A stretch of 59,567 nt of DNA from an uncultured Prevotellaceae bacterium (GCA_937877605.1 CALFJA010000053.1:1-59567); one strand, 5' to 3'; positions 33,991-43,852 are shown, counted from the first letter of the stretch. Program-made: numbers and translations. Notes: generated by a model not told the origin, from the letters alone.

Positions 33991-35054
33991 GGTGTCTTGT
34001 TGCCTGCCGTGCGGACGATGACGGCCGAAGAAGATGCTCCGGTCAGGTACCAACAACTTGGGGATACGGTCATGGACGCAATCTCGCTGCACCGGTAGAA
34101 GTTGTCTTTCCAAAGGATATAGGACGGTGTGCTGCCTACGGAAACAGCTTGGTAACGGGCATGGAAGGTGATGTTTCCGCGCTTGAGGGTGTGCTCCTTC
34201 TCGGTGACACCATCAGGAATGTCCACCTCTTTTATGGTGAAATCGGACTTGCTGAAACTGCCTTTCACCAAGTAATGCGTGTTGGCTTCAAGCGCATAGC
34301 CTTCGATTGGCTCAAAGGTGATGGTGTTTTTGTCTACATGCGACATCTTGTAGACCACGATGTCGGAGGCAAACATGCGGCAGTCGCTCACGGCAAACGG
34401 GAGGATGAGTGTGTTCAGATAGTCGGAGGAGAAGGTTCGGTGGAAGTTAACGGTGCCATAGAAGGCATCGGTGTGGAAGTCCTCGCCGGCGTTGAAGTCA
34501 ATTTCTTCGACCGTGGGCTCGGTACCATCGTCCTGCCGCCACAACTCTATGTCACAGTTCTTGGAGCGGTTGGTATTCAGGCGGTAGTCGGCAGAACCGT
34601 CTACATGCTGGAAATAGCGGCCGCCTATCTTCAGACAGAGCACTCCGTCCTCGCGTACAACATTTAATATGCATGCCTCGTCGGGCTCGTCCTTGAGGAG
34701 AAACTGTGCGGCTTGTGAGGTGCTCTCGGCATTGGAAACATATTTCTCGTCGGCCAACGAGTAGAGATAGCGCTGCCCGTTTATCTGCCTCACTTCGAAC
34801 TGCGTGGTTTTCCCGGCCAGACTGGCCACCGACGAATAGGTCTTGTCGCTGTATTTGTTGCTGCGGAACCACCATACGCCGTAATACTCCCACTTCTCGC
34901 TGTAGAGTGTGTGATAGTATCCTTCTTCGTTGGCATAGGTAATGATGTAGGAAACATCGGGACTGACCTGCGAGGGATTGTCCACCTGAACCCATTGCTG
35001 GGCACGGGCGTTGGTGAGGAAAAGGCAGCAGAGCAGCAGAAGGCAGTTTCTCAT
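33987..35054 (-). CDS. Secreted hypothetical protein
   Basis: From ATG 35054 the protein has 355 residues and a clear signal peptide (hydrophobic NCLLLLCCLFL ending ARAQQ). The longer frame to 35267 is rejected because it overlaps prfC and lacks protein character. The mature part looks beta-rich with several aromatic segments (YYGVWWFRSNKYS, GRYFQHVDG), recalling ricin-like or carbohydrate-binding folds, but I cannot name a family. No T9SS sorting signal is obvious. Its last bases overlap the convergent TrpF-like gene. Confidence 0.7.
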   Translation of the reverse strand: MRNCLLLLCCLFLTNARAQQWVQVDNPSQVSPDVSYIITYANEEGYYHTLYSEKWEYYGVWWFRSNKYSDKTYSSVASLAGKTTQFEVRQINGQRYLYSLADEKYVSNAESTSQAAQFLLKDEPDEACILNVVREDGVLCLKIGGRYFQHVDGSADYRLNTNRSKNCDIELWRQDDGTEPTVEEIDFNAGEDFHTDAFYGTVNFHRTFSSDYLNTLILPFAVSDCRMFASDIVVYKMSHVDKNTITFEPIEGYALEANTHYLVKGSFSKSDFTIKEVDIPDGVTEKEHTLKRGNITFHARYQAVSVGSTPSYILWKDNFYRCSEIASMTVSPSCWYLTGASSSAVIVRTAGNKTP

Positions 35055-35109
35055 GGTGGCGTGGGGTAGTTTGGTTGGTGGTGTTAGGTTGTAGGTGTAG
35101 GGCTGTTGG

Positions 35110-36687
35110 CTATCCGAACCGCTCGGAGTTGAAGTGGAACTGAATGTCGGGGAAGTCCTCCTGCGCCATCTGTAGCACATAGGCGCTGTCGGCCAGGAAC
35201 ACCATGCGCCCCTCGCGGTCCTCGGCCATGTATTGATACTTGCGCTGTGAGAAGCGTTTGAGTTCATCGTCGTTGTCGGATGTAATCCAGCAGGCCTTGT
35301 AGAGGTGGGCAGGCTCCCATCGGCAGAGGGCGTTGTACTCGTGCTCGAGGCGATACTGGATGACTTCGAACTGTAGTTGGCCTACGGTTCCGATAATCTT
35401 GCGGCCGTTGAAGGTCCGCGTGAAGAGCTGTGCCACTCCTTCGTCCATCAACTGCTGTATACCGCGTTCCAACTGCTTGGAACGCATGGGGTCGGCGTTC
35501 TCGATATACTTGAATAGTTCGGGCGAGAAACTGGGCAACCCACGGAAATGGAGTTGCTCGCCGTTGGTCAATGTGTCACCTATTTTGAAGGTGTTGCCCG
35601 TGTTGGGGAGCCCGACAATGTCGCCTGCCCAGGCCTGTTCGATGGTTTCCTTGCGCTGCGCCATGAACTGTACGGGCGAAGTGAAGCGGAGAGCCTTGCC
35701 CTGACGGACATGCAGATAGGGGGTGTTGCGTTCGAACTGTCCGCTGCAGACCTTGCAGAAGGCAATGCTGGAACGGTGGTTCGGGTCAATGTTGGCGGTT
35801 ATCTTGAAGATGAATCCGCTGAAGTTGGGCTCTTCAGGGCTTACAAGTCTCTCCTCCGCTTGTGTCGGCTGTGGGGCAGGGGCAATCTCGACGAAGGTGT
35901 CGAGTAGTTCCTGCACGCCGAAGTTGTTGAGCGCCGACCCGAAAAACACGGGTGCAACGCTGGCCTCGCGGTACTCGTCGGCATTGAAGTCGTCGTATAC
36001 TCCGTTGAGCAGTTCCAGGTCAGTTCTGAGCTGGTCGGCAGGAGTTTCTCCTACATACTCGTCGAGTTCGCTGCCGTCGATGTCTACTTCCACTCGCTGT
36101 GTGATGCGTTGCTTGTCGGGAGTGAAGAGGTTGAGGGCCTGCTGGTAGATGTTGTAGACACCGCGGAACCGCTGTCCCTGCCCTATAGGCCAGGAGAGAG
36201 GGCGTACATGCAGTTGGAGTTCCTCTTCCAGTTCGTCGAGGAGTTCGAAGGGGTCGCGTCCCTCTCGGTCCAACTTGTTGATGAAAATGATGACGGGCGT
36301 CTTCCGCATGCGGCAAACTTCCATGAGCCGTCGGGTCTGGGTCTCCACGCCTTTGGCACTGTCGACCACAATGATGGCGGAGTCGACGGCCGTGAGGGTG
36401 CGGAAGGTATCCTCGGCGAAGTCCTGATGGCCCGGTGTGTCGAGGATATTTATCTTGTAGTCCTTGTATTCGAACTCCATGACCGAGGTAGATACGGATA
36501 TACCTCTCTGGCGTTCGATTTCCATCCAGTCGCTCGTGGCGGTCTTGCGTATCTTGTTGCTCTTGACGGCACCGGCCACTTGTATCTGCCCGCCGAAGAG
36601 GAGGAACTTCTCCGTCAGGGTTGTCTTACCTGCGTCGGGGTGACTGATGATGGCAAAGGTGCGCCGGCGTTGTATTTCAGGGTTCAT
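35110..36687 (-). CDS. prfC: Peptide chain release factor 3
   Basis: RF3 is a translational GTPase that recycles RF1/RF2 after termination. The chosen start (36687, MNPEIQRRRTF) gives 525 residues, the family size; an upstream ATG at 36741 overlaps rfbD. It has G1 SHPDAGKTT, the switch motif QRGISVSTS, G3 DTPGHQDF and G4 NKLDRE, then domain II and the RF3 C-domain. Its start overlaps the rfbD stop. Confidence 0.95.
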   Translation of the reverse strand: MNPEIQRRRTFAIISHPDAGKTTLTEKFLLFGGQIQVAGAVKSNKIRKTATSDWMEIERQRGISVSTSVMEFEYKDYKINILDTPGHQDFAEDTFRTLTAVDSAIIVVDSAKGVETQTRRLMEVCRMRKTPVIIFINKLDREGRDPFELLDELEEELQLHVRPLSWPIGQGQRFRGVYNIYQQALNLFTPDKQRITQRVEVDIDGSELDEYVGETPADQLRTDLELLNGVYDDFNADEYREASVAPVFFGSALNNFGVQELLDTFVEIAPAPQPTQAEERLVSPEEPNFSGFIFKITANIDPNHRSSIAFCKVCSGQFERNTPYLHVRQGKALRFTSPVQFMAQRKETIEQAWAGDIVGLPNTGNTFKIGDTLTNGEQLHFRGLPSFSPELFKYIENADPMRSKQLERGIQQLMDEGVAQLFTRTFNGRKIIGTVGQLQFEVIQYRLEHEYNALCRWEPAHLYKACWITSDNDDELKRFSQRKYQYMAEDREGRMVFLADSAYVLQMAQEDFPDIQFHFNSERFG

Positions 36688-37547
36688 GCTTCGTGGGCTG
36701 TCTGTAGTTGCTGTACGGTATTCTTCAATGAATCTTGCCATTGGGGGATGCCGATGTGGTATTCGTTCTTAATCTTCGACTTGTCAAGGATCGAGTAAGC
36801 GGGCCGCTGTGCTGGGGTGGGGTACTGGTCGGTGGTGAGCGGCTGCACGGTACAAGGCAGGTTGGCATAGCGCATGATTTGCTGTGCGAACCGGCACCAG
36901 GTGGTCTTTCCTTCGTTGGTGTAATGGTATATTCCCGGTTTTATGCCTTGGCAGATGATTTCGAGAATAGCGCTGGCCAGGTCGGCGGCATTGGTTGGCG
37001 TTCCGTGCTGGTCGTCCACGACTCCAATCTCGTCCCGTTCGCTACCGAGGCGGAGCATAGTCTTGACGAAGTTGGCTCCATAGACAGAATAGAGCCATGC
37101 CGTACGGATGATGACTGTCTGCCGGCAGAATTTCAGTGCGTTGAACTCACCTGCCAGTTTGGTCTTGCCGTAGACCGACTGCGGTTGTGTTTCGTCGTCT
37201 TCGCGGTAGGGCGATTGTTTCTTTCCGTCGAAGACATAGTCGGTTGAGATTTGTATGAACCATCCGTTGCGCTGTTCGATGGCACGGGCGAGGAATGCCG
37301 GTGCCTCGGCGTTGAGGAGGAGCGCCATTGTTTCGTTCTCCTCGGCGCGGTCGACGGCGGTATAGGCGGCGCAGTTTATGATGCCGTCTATCTTGTTTCC
37401 CTCAATGTATCTTTCGATTTTCTCAGGCTTGGTGATGTCCAACTGCTCAACATCGGTGTTGAACCAGTTGAACTGCGGGTGGGAGGCTTGCAAGTCCTGC
37501 AAGCTTCGACCCAGCTGTCCGTTGCATCCAGTGACGAGTATATTCAT
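36684..37547 (-). CDS. rfbD: dTDP-4-dehydrorhamnose reductase
   Basis: This enzyme performs the last step of dTDP-L-rhamnose synthesis, supplying surface polysaccharides. The 287 residues contain the NAD(P) motif GCNGQLG, the catalytic YGKTKLAGE (Tyr-x3-Lys) and the SDR-extended C-domain. rfbA (48416) and rfbC (55289) lie elsewhere in the window. It ends four bases into prfC. Confidence 0.93.
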   Translation of the reverse strand: MNILVTGCNGQLGRSLQDLQASHPQFNWFNTDVEQLDITKPEKIERYIEGNKIDGIINCAAYTAVDRAEENETMALLLNAEAPAFLARAIEQRNGWFIQISTDYVFDGKKQSPYREDDETQPQSVYGKTKLAGEFNALKFCRQTVIIRTAWLYSVYGANFVKTMLRLGSERDEIGVVDDQHGTPTNAADLASAILEIICQGIKPGIYHYTNEGKTTWCRFAQQIMRYANLPCTVQPLTTDQYPTPAQRPAYSILDKSKIKNEYHIGIPQWQDSLKNTVQQLQTAHEA

Positions 37548-37566
37548 GTATGGTGATATTTGTTGG

Positions 37567-38121
37567 TTAGATGGGGTCTTCCTCCAATTGCAGTTCTCCC
37601 TTTCTGTCCTGCTGATAGTAGTCGCTGAGCATTCCCAGGAGGAGAGTTATCTGCTCGATGGCGTGTTTCGTGTCATCTGAGATTTCCTTTTGCTGTAGGC
37701 GTAGCATCATAACACCGTAGAGTGCGTTGAGGCAGGTTTCTATCTCGCTGTATTCCTTGTTGCCCTTGTTGCGCAGTTCGACGATGAAAGGGAGTGTCTT
37801 GTAGTAGGCGGAAGTGTAGAATGGGAACCGTGTGGATTCGAGGAGTGCCTCGTGCAGTTCCTGGAGCTGTCCGACCAGTATGCGGTTGATGTCGAGGTGC
37901 CCCTGCTGGCGCTTGCCTTCGCGGTTCATCATGGTGATGAGGTTGGCATACCAGTCGACCACTTCATCGCGGTCGTCGTCCTCAAGTTTGAATTGCGAGA
38001 GATAGCCCTGTTCCACCTTGAACAGATTACAGTCGTAGACGCGGATGATATCTTCCACCTGCCACATGTAGAGCAGGTATTCAACGATGTTGTTCTTGCG
38101 GAGTTCTTGTGCGATGTGCAT
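37567..38121 (-). CDS. DUF4924 family protein
   Basis: This 184-residue cytosolic all-helical protein matches the DUF4924 pattern seen in Bacteroidota: MHIAQELRKNNIVEYLLYMWQ start, WYANLITMM and a long C-terminal helix (TKHAIEQITLLLGMLSDYY). Function is unknown. It is 19 bases upstream of rfbD and probably in the same transcript (LysE-type, DUF4924, rfbD, prfC). Confidence 0.8.
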   Translation of the reverse strand: MHIAQELRKNNIVEYLLYMWQVEDIIRVYDCNLFKVEQGYLSQFKLEDDDRDEVVDWYANLITMMNREGKRQQGHLDINRILVGQLQELHEALLESTRFPFYTSAYYKTLPFIVELRNKGNKEYSEIETCLNALYGVMMLRLQQKEISDDTKHAIEQITLLLGMLSDYYQQDRKGELQLEEDPI

Positions 38122-38151
38122 GGCGGAAGGTTGTGATGCTTGAAGTTACGC

Positions 38152-38817
38152 TCAATAGATGGAGTAGAGGTTGAATACGGTTCCGATGAGCATGACGAAG
38201 GAAAAGACGATGACGAGGCTTCCGATGATTTTGTTGATGATGACGATTCCCGTCTTGTCGAATTTTTCCCTGATGAGGTCGACGAGCCATGTCAGTCCGT
38301 ACCACCATAGGATGGCTCCTCCGATGATGGAGATATAGCCGAGACTGATGACGATGGGCTGGTTGGGTACGATAAAGGCAAACTGTGCGAAGGTGGCCAT
38401 GAAGAGCAACACTATGAGCGGGTTGGACAGTGTGAGCAGGAAGGCGGTCACCGCATTGTGGATGTATGAGTCTTTCTTGTTGCCGCTGATGTGCATGTTG
38501 CGGGTGGGGTTTGCCCTGAAGCAGATGACTCCGAAGAGGAGGAGCACCACGCTGCCCACTATCTTGAGCACATAGAGTGTGGTGGGCTCACTGATGAGGT
38601 CCATGATAAAGCTCATGCCCAGACCGGTGAGGAGGGCATAGATGAGGTCGCTTACGGTAGCACCGAGACCGGTGACGAATCCGTACCAGCGGCCTTTATT
38701 TAATGTCCGCTGCACACAGAGCACGCCCACTGGTCCCATCGGTGCCGAGGCTATGATGCCGATGAGCATACCCTTGAGGATGGTGCCGAGAAAGTCTATC
38801 GGAAACAGTTGTGCCAT
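38152..38817 (-). CDS. LysE/RhtB family membrane exporter
   Basis: From ATG 38817 the protein has 221 residues and six predicted membrane helices, including the typical ASAPMGPVGVLCVQRTLNKGR opening and LTLSNPLIVLLF. Family members export amino acids or similar small solutes across the inner membrane. The longer start at 38892 lies upstream of the promoter and is rejected. Confidence 0.85.
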   Translation of the reverse strand: MAQLFPIDFLGTILKGMLIGIIASAPMGPVGVLCVQRTLNKGRWYGFVTGLGATVSDLIYALLTGLGMSFIMDLISEPTTLYVLKIVGSVVLLLFGVICFRANPTRNMHISGNKKDSYIHNAVTAFLLTLSNPLIVLLFMATFAQFAFIVPNQPIVISLGYISIIGGAILWWYGLTWLVDLIREKFDKTGIVIINKIIGSLVIVFSFVMLIGTVFNLYSIY

Positions 38818-38825
38818 ACAGACGG

Positions 38826-38857
38826 CAAAGTTACGAATAAGTGTGCGGAAAAACAAA
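38826..38857 (-). promoter_or_regulatory. Promoter of the LysE-type exporter operon
   Basis: On the minus strand TTTG (38857-38854) and TAACTTTG (38833-38826) are 20 bases apart; the ATG follows after 8 bases, leaving almost no leader. Confidence 0.6.
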
Positions 38858-39055
38858 TATTTGTCTGTGTTTTGCCGATGGGGTGTGTCCAACAGACATG
38901 CGTTTTAGCGGGGCGGAAGGTTCCTTTTCCTTGTGTCAAGGGAGAGAAACCTTTTCTTTTCTGCATTTTTACAGTGAAAACTTTTTCTGTCTGCAATTTA
39001 TTCGTTATTTTTGCGATAGCAGAAAACCAATTATTCTACATTTATATTTTTACCT

Positions 39056-40033
39056 ATGAACGAACATGGACAAAAGAAGCCTTATGTGATAGGCTTGGAT
39101 CTGGGTGGAACTAATTCTGTGTTTGGCATTGTCGACAGCCGCGGTGAAATCCGTGCCACGACCGCCATCAAGACACAGGGCTATCCAGATGTGAAGGATT
39201 ATGTGCGTGCTTCAGTTGAAGCTCTGCAGGTTATCATCGACGAAGTTGGAGGTATCGACACCATCGAGGCGATGGGTATCGGCGCCCCGAACGGCAACTA
39301 CTACAATGGAACCATCGAGTTTGCCCCGAACCTGGAGTGGGGCAGGAACGGTGTTGTGCCCCTTGCACAGCTCTTCTCCGATGCGTTGGGTGTTCCCGTG
39401 GCACTGACCAACGATGCCAATGCCGCAGCCATCGGCGAAATGATCTACGGCGTGGCCCGCGGTATGAAGAACTTCATCGTGATCACGCTTGGTACCGGCG
39501 TAGGTTCGGGCATTGTCATCAACGGACAGCTGGTGTACGGATGCGACGGATTTGCCGGCGAGCTGGGACATGTCATCATGCGTCGTGAGAACGGCCGTCT
39601 CTGCGGCTGCGGACGCCACGGCTGCCTCGAGGCATACTGCTCGGCAACGGGTGTGGCTCGCTCCGCACGCGAACTGCTGGCCACCCGCAAGGACAAGTCG
39701 CTCCTGCGTGACCTGGACCCTGAGAAGATTACATCGCTCGATGTCTCGATTGCCGCCGGCAAGGGAGATGCACTGGCAAAGGAAATCTACGAGCGTGCCG
39801 GTGAGATGCTCGGAGAGGCCTGTGCCGACTTCGCAGCCTTCTCTTCGCCCGAGGCTTTCATCTTCTTCGGAGGTATGACCAAGGCGGGCGATCTGATTAT
39901 GGATCCCATCAAGCGCAGCTATGACGAGCATGTGCTGCCCATCTTCCGCGGAAAGGCCAAGTTCCTCATCAGCGGTCTGAACGGTGCTTCGGCAGCGGTG
40001 CTGGGCGCCTCGGCTGTGGGATGGGAAATCTGA
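39056..40033 (+). CDS. glk: ROK family glucokinase
   Basis: This 325-residue cytosolic sugar kinase phosphorylates glucose for glycolysis. It has the ATP motif VIGLDLGGTNS, the sugar-binding NDANAAA and ELGH, and the ROK zinc site CGCGRHGCLEAYCS. TATTTTTG at 39006-39013 is a plausible -7 element. Glucose specificity is inferred from family similarity. It is followed by two hairpins. Confidence 0.88.
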   Translation: MNEHGQKKPYVIGLDLGGTNSVFGIVDSRGEIRATTAIKTQGYPDVKDYVRASVEALQVIIDEVGGIDTIEAMGIGAPNGNYYNGTIEFAPNLEWGRNGVVPLAQLFSDALGVPVALTNDANAAAIGEMIYGVARGMKNFIVITLGTGVGSGIVINGQLVYGCDGFAGELGHVIMRRENGRLCGCGRHGCLEAYCSATGVARSARELLATRKDKSLLRDLDPEKITSLDVSIAAGKGDALAKEIYERAGEMLGEACADFAAFSSPEAFIFFGGMTKAGDLIMDPIKRSYDEHVLPIFRGKAKFLISGLNGASAAVLGASAVGWEI

Positions 40034-40105
40034 TCGGATTGTACAGGACTGTTTTCTTACACCCCTCTAATGCATTGATTTCCAGAAGTATATAATCGTA
40101 TTTTG

Positions 40106-40140
40106 TTTAGGCCCCAGTTGGACTGCAACTGGGGCCTAAA
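40106..40140. terminator. Terminator hairpin 1 between glk and psuG
   Basis: TTTAGGCCCCAGTTG pairs with CAACTGGGGCCTAAA around a 5-base loop, a perfect 15-bp stem with T/A ends. Confidence 0.7.
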
Positions 40141-40149
40141 TGTATGACG

Positions 40150-40185
40150 AAAGGGGCCCGGTTGCAATGCAACTGAGCCCCTTTT
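40150..40185. terminator. Terminator hairpin 2 between glk and psuG
   Basis: AAAGGGGC and GGTTGC pair with GCAACT and GCCCCTTTT (one bulge/mismatch). It lies ten bases from hairpin 1 and serves the convergent psuG on the minus strand. Confidence 0.65.
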
Positions 40186-40219
40186 GCAAAATGCCTGTCA
40201 GGCAGATTTTTTCCAAGTG

Positions 40220-41134
40220 TTATTTTCCGGCAAGGGCGGCGGCAGTCTTTGCTGCCAGGCGGGCATTGTTCAGGACGAGCTGGATGTTGGCATCGAGGCT
40301 GGTTCCGTCGGTGATGCTCTTAATCTCTGCCAGCAGGAAAGGTGTGGTCTGCTTGCCCTTGATGCCGAGGGCCTTGCTCTTTTCGATGGCACGGTCGATG
40401 GCTTCGTTGATGTAGCGGGCATCGAGCGAATACTCCTCAGGTATGGGGTTGGTGACGAGCATGCCGCCCTCAAGCCCCATTTCCATCTTTGCGCGGAAGG
40501 CAGCAGCCAGTTCCTCCGGGGTGTCGATGCGGTAGTCGACTTTCAGACCGCTCTCACGGGTGTAGAAAGCGGGCAGTTCTTCCGTTCCGTAGCCGATGAC
40601 GGGAACACCTTTAGTTTCGAGGTATTCGAGTGTCAGCTGCAGGTCGAGGATGGATTTGGCGCCGGCGCAGATGACCATTACGGGTGTGTGGGCCAGTTCT
40701 TCCAGGTCGGCAGAGATGTCCATGGTGGTTTCCGCACCGCGGTGTACGCCTCCGATGCCTCCCGTGGCAAAGACATGTATGCCTGCCATGGCGGCAATGA
40801 TCATGGTGGTGGTCACGGTTGTGGCGCCGTCTTCGCCGCGTGCGATGAGCACCGGCAGGTCGCGTCGCGATGCCTTGGTCACGGCTTGGCCTTTCTTGCC
40901 CAGGTATTCTATTTCCTCGGGGGTACAGCCGGCCTTGAGCTTGCCGCCGATGATGGCAATGGTGGCTGGTGTGGCGCCGTTGTCGCGGATGGTCTGCTCA
41001 ACGGCAAGGGCGGTTTCCATATTCTGCGGATAGGGCATGCCGTGCGATATGATGGTAGACTCGAGTGCGACAATGGGCTTGCCCTCACGCAGGGCTGCCT
41101 TAACTTCTTCTGAAATGACTAAATAGGGATTCAT
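40220..41134 (-). CDS. psuG: Pseudouridine-5'-phosphate glycosidase
   Basis: PsuG splits pseudouridine 5'-phosphate into uracil and ribose 5-phosphate. From ATG 41134 it has 304 residues; the frame continues far upstream but that part is a shadow of psuK. Motifs include VALESTIISHGMPYPQN, TKASRRDLP, FATGGIGGVHRGAE (metal/phosphate site) and AGAKSILDL. It overlaps psuK by ATGA, giving a two-gene pseudouridine salvage unit. Confidence 0.93.
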   Translation of the reverse strand: MNPYLVISEEVKAALREGKPIVALESTIISHGMPYPQNMETALAVEQTIRDNGATPATIAIIGGKLKAGCTPEEIEYLGKKGQAVTKASRRDLPVLIARGEDGATTVTTTMIIAAMAGIHVFATGGIGGVHRGAETTMDISADLEELAHTPVMVICAGAKSILDLQLTLEYLETKGVPVIGYGTEELPAFYTRESGLKVDYRIDTPEELAAAFRAKMEMGLEGGMLVTNPIPEEYSLDARYINEAIDRAIEKSKALGIKGKQTTPFLLAEIKSITDGTSLDANIQLVLNNARLAAKTAAALAGK

Positions 41135-42051
41135 AATGATGTATTTTGTGTGTTTCTTGTGATTTCCTTTACATGTTCGTTCACTGCCGAAGGACTCTGC
41201 AACGCCAGCTGCGCCGTTTCCAGCCCGATGGCGGCGGCACTCCGCATGGGCAGCTGGGAGAGCTCGGCCCAGACCACTCCGGCCATGAAGGCATCGCCTG
41301 CGCCGGTGGTGTTCACCACGGTAGCCTTGTGGGCGGGGAGCAGGCAGTGGTCGATGCCGTCGGTGAAGTAGACTCCCTGGCTGCCAAGGGTGATGTAGAG
41401 ATGGCTGATGCCCTGCCGTATGAACCAGTCGGCCTGTTCCTCCACGATGTTGCAGCCGCTGGCAAGGGCAGCTGCTTCGGCACGGTTCAGCTTGAGGATG
41501 ACGGGAGCCTTGTGGGGTAGGGAAAGCAGTGCGGCTATCTTCCGCGACTTGGGAGCCGAGGTGGCATCGATGTAGACGGGAATCTTGCAGTGAGAAACGA
41601 TGGCCTGCAGCGTGTCTGTGTTCAGGTTGCAGTCGGCCACGACGGCATCGAGGCTGTTGAGAAAGTCCATCTGCGACATGATGTGGTGCGGGTCGAGCTG
41701 CTGCATGAGCTGCATGTCGGATGCGCCTGCCACCATCTCGCCCTTGTGGTTGTTCACGCAGATGAAGTAGTTGCTGCGAGTGCCGGGAATGATGAGCGAC
41801 CGGCTGGTGTCCATCCCAACCGTTTTGCAATGGCTGCGGAGCGCATCGGCCATGGCATCGTCGCCGAAAGCCGTAATGAAGCTCACCTCCATGCCCATGA
41901 GGCAGAGGTTGTGGGCAATGTTGCGCCCCACGCCGCCGTAGTCAATCTGCACCACGCTGGGGTTGGAATCGGCCGGGATGTATTCGCTTTCGGGGGTGGC
42001 AATGATGTCGATGTTGGCCGCACCGATTACGGCAATATGCTTGTTTTTCAT
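41131..42051 (-). CDS. psuK: PfkB family kinase, probably pseudouridine kinase
   Basis: This 306-residue ribokinase-like enzyme has the N-terminal sugar-binding GGVGRNIAHNL and the C-terminal VNTTGAGDAFMAG with the catalytic Asp and anion hole. PfkB kinases differ in substrate; pseudouridine is assigned because it is translationally coupled to psuG. It supplies pseudouridine 5'-phosphate to PsuG. Confidence 0.9.
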   Translation of the reverse strand: MKNKHIAVIGAANIDIIATPESEYIPADSNPSVVQIDYGGVGRNIAHNLCLMGMEVSFITAFGDDAMADALRSHCKTVGMDTSRSLIIPGTRSNYFICVNNHKGEMVAGASDMQLMQQLDPHHIMSQMDFLNSLDAVVADCNLNTDTLQAIVSHCKIPVYIDATSAPKSRKIAALLSLPHKAPVILKLNRAEAAALASGCNIVEEQADWFIRQGISHLYITLGSQGVYFTDGIDHCLLPAHKATVVNTTGAGDAFMAGVVWAELSQLPMRSAAAIGLETAQLALQSPSAVNEHVKEITRNTQNTSL

Positions 42052-42073
42052 CCTGTCTTGTGTTTTTCGCGGC

Positions 42074-43852
42074 TTATTCGGTGGAGTAGTCTGCCACGAG
42101 TTTCCTATATAGATTAAAGGTACGCGTGCGCGAGATGTATCCCACCAGCTTGTTTTCCATGTCGATGACAGGCAGGTATTCCGTCGGATTGTCCTCGAAG
42201 GTCTGCATCACGGCACTCATGGGGTCGGAAGTGCGCACCGTCGAATTGGGCGCCTGCATGGCCTGTGCCACCGTGAACCGCTGGTACAGTTCGGAACGGA
42301 ACATCAGATGGCGTATCTGTGTGATGTCGACAATGCCCAGCAGCGTGCCGTCGGTACCCGTGACGGGAAGGAAGCTCGTTTCGCTGTTGCTGATGGTGCG
42401 GACCAGTTTTCCCAGTGTGTCGTTGGTGCGCAGGATGGAGTAGTCGCGTTGGATAAGGCTGTCCATCGACATAAGGGTGAGCACCGACCGGTCGGTATGA
42501 TGGGTCAGCAGTTTCCCCTCGCGAGCAAGCCGGACGGCATAGATGCTGTGCGGCTCGAAGAGGCTGATGACCATGACGGCGCACAGGCTCACAATGATGA
42601 GCGGAATGAACAGCCCGTAGCCTCCGGTGAGCTCTGCAATGAGGAATATGCCCGTCAGCGGCGCATGCATCACGGCAGCCATCACGCCTGCCATGCCCAG
42701 CAGCGCGAAGTTGCGTTCAGGAAGGTAGACGCCCACCCCCTCCTGATTCCACAGGCGGGAGAAGAAGAAACCGGCAAAGGCTCCGATGAACAGCGACGGC
42801 GCAAAGGTTCCGCCCACACCGCCGGCACCGTTTGTTGCCGAAGTGGCGAACACCTTTGTGAGCATGACACCTGCCACATAGAGCAGGAGCAGGTTGCCGT
42901 GACCGTAGAACATGGAGTTGTCCATCAGCGTTTCCCATTCAGACGGGAATTTGCCGCTTAGAAGAATGTTGATGGCTTCATAGCCTTCGCCGTAGAGTGA
43001 GGGGAAAACGAAGATGAGCGTACTTAATATGGTGGCTCCGAGCAGCAGTTTCGTAATGGCGCTGTTGCGCAATCGGGCAAAGATATTCTCACAGGCCGAC
43101 ATCGTCCGCATGAAATAGAGACTCAGCAGTCCGCAGAACATGCCCAGAAGGACACATGCCGGAATATGGCTCAGTGCCCAGTCGGTCTCCAGCTCGAAGG
43201 CAAAGAACGAGGAGGTGCCTGTCAGGATATAGGTGAAACAGGTAGCTGTGACGCACGATGTCAGGATGGGAAGGAGTGAAGCCATGGAGAGGTCGACCAT
43301 GAGCACCTCCAGGGTGAACACCAGTCCGGCTATGGGTGCCTTGAAAATGCCGGCTATGGCGGCGGCACCTCCACAGCCCACCAGGAGCAAGAGGGTCTTT
43401 TTCTCCAGGTTGAAGAGCTGTCCCAGTTTGCTGCCAATGGCCGAACCTGTCAGCACAATGGGAGCCTCGGCACCTACAGAACCGCCGAAACCGATGGTGA
43501 TGGCCGATGCCACGACCGATGTCCAGCAGTTGTGTCCCCTCAGATGGCTCTGCTTTGAGGAGATTGCATAGAGGATGCGGGTGATGCCGTGGGATATTTC
43601 GTCCTTGACGATGTACTTGACAAAGAGCGTGGTCAGAATGATGCCGACTATTGGAAAGAGCAGATAGAGCCAGTTGTAGGTGCTGATGGAGAATTCTTCC
43701 GTTAGGAAATATTGTATCAGCCTGATGAGTGAATGCAGCACATAGGCTGCCAGCGACGCAAACAGTCCAATGAAGAAAGCCAGTATCAGCGTGGCATTCC
43801 TGTCGGAGATGTGCTCCTGACGCCATTGGGCTATTCGGTCGATTCGGCTCAT
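42074..43852 (-). CDS. ClC-family chloride channel/transporter with C-terminal CBS pair
   Basis: These 592 residues comprise the ClC membrane domain (about 20-430) with GSVGAEAPI, retaining the gating glutamate, and GGVGGTFAPSLF, then two CBS domains (about 450-592) that usually bind adenine nucleotides and tune gating. Retention of the gating Glu allows either Cl-/H+ exchange or channel activity. It is downstream of a TsaC-like gene with a 19-base gap. Confidence 0.92.
   Translation of the reverse strand: MSRIDRIAQWRQEHISDRNATLILAFFIGLFASLAAYVLHSLIRLIQYFLTEEFSISTYNWLYLLFPIVGIILTTLFVKYIVKDEISHGITRILYAISSKQSHLRGHNCWTSVVASAITIGFGGSVGAEAPIVLTGSAIGSKLGQLFNLEKKTLLLLVGCGGAAAIAGIFKAPIAGLVFTLEVLMVDLSMASLLPILTSCVTATCFTYILTGTSSFFAFELETDWALSHIPACVLLGMFCGLLSLYFMRTMSACENIFARLRNSAITKLLLGATILSTLIFVFPSLYGEGYEAINILLSGKFPSEWETLMDNSMFYGHGNLLLLYVAGVMLTKVFATSATNGAGGVGGTFAPSLFIGAFAGFFFSRLWNQEGVGVYLPERNFALLGMAGVMAAVMHAPLTGIFLIAELTGGYGLFIPLIIVSLCAVMVISLFEPHSIYAVRLAREGKLLTHHTDRSVLTLMSMDSLIQRDYSILRTNDTLGKLVRTISNSETSFLPVTGTDGTLLGIVDITQIRHLMFRSELYQRFTVAQAMQAPNSTVRTSDPMSAVMQTFEDNPTEYLPVIDMENKLVGYISRTRTFNLYRKLVADYSTE

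Noticed and set aside
41135..41830. N-terminal extension of psuG to 41830
   Set aside because: The extra residues are His/Arg/Gln-rich and lie antisense-free but out of frame within psuK; ATG 41134 gives the family start and an ATGA overlap.
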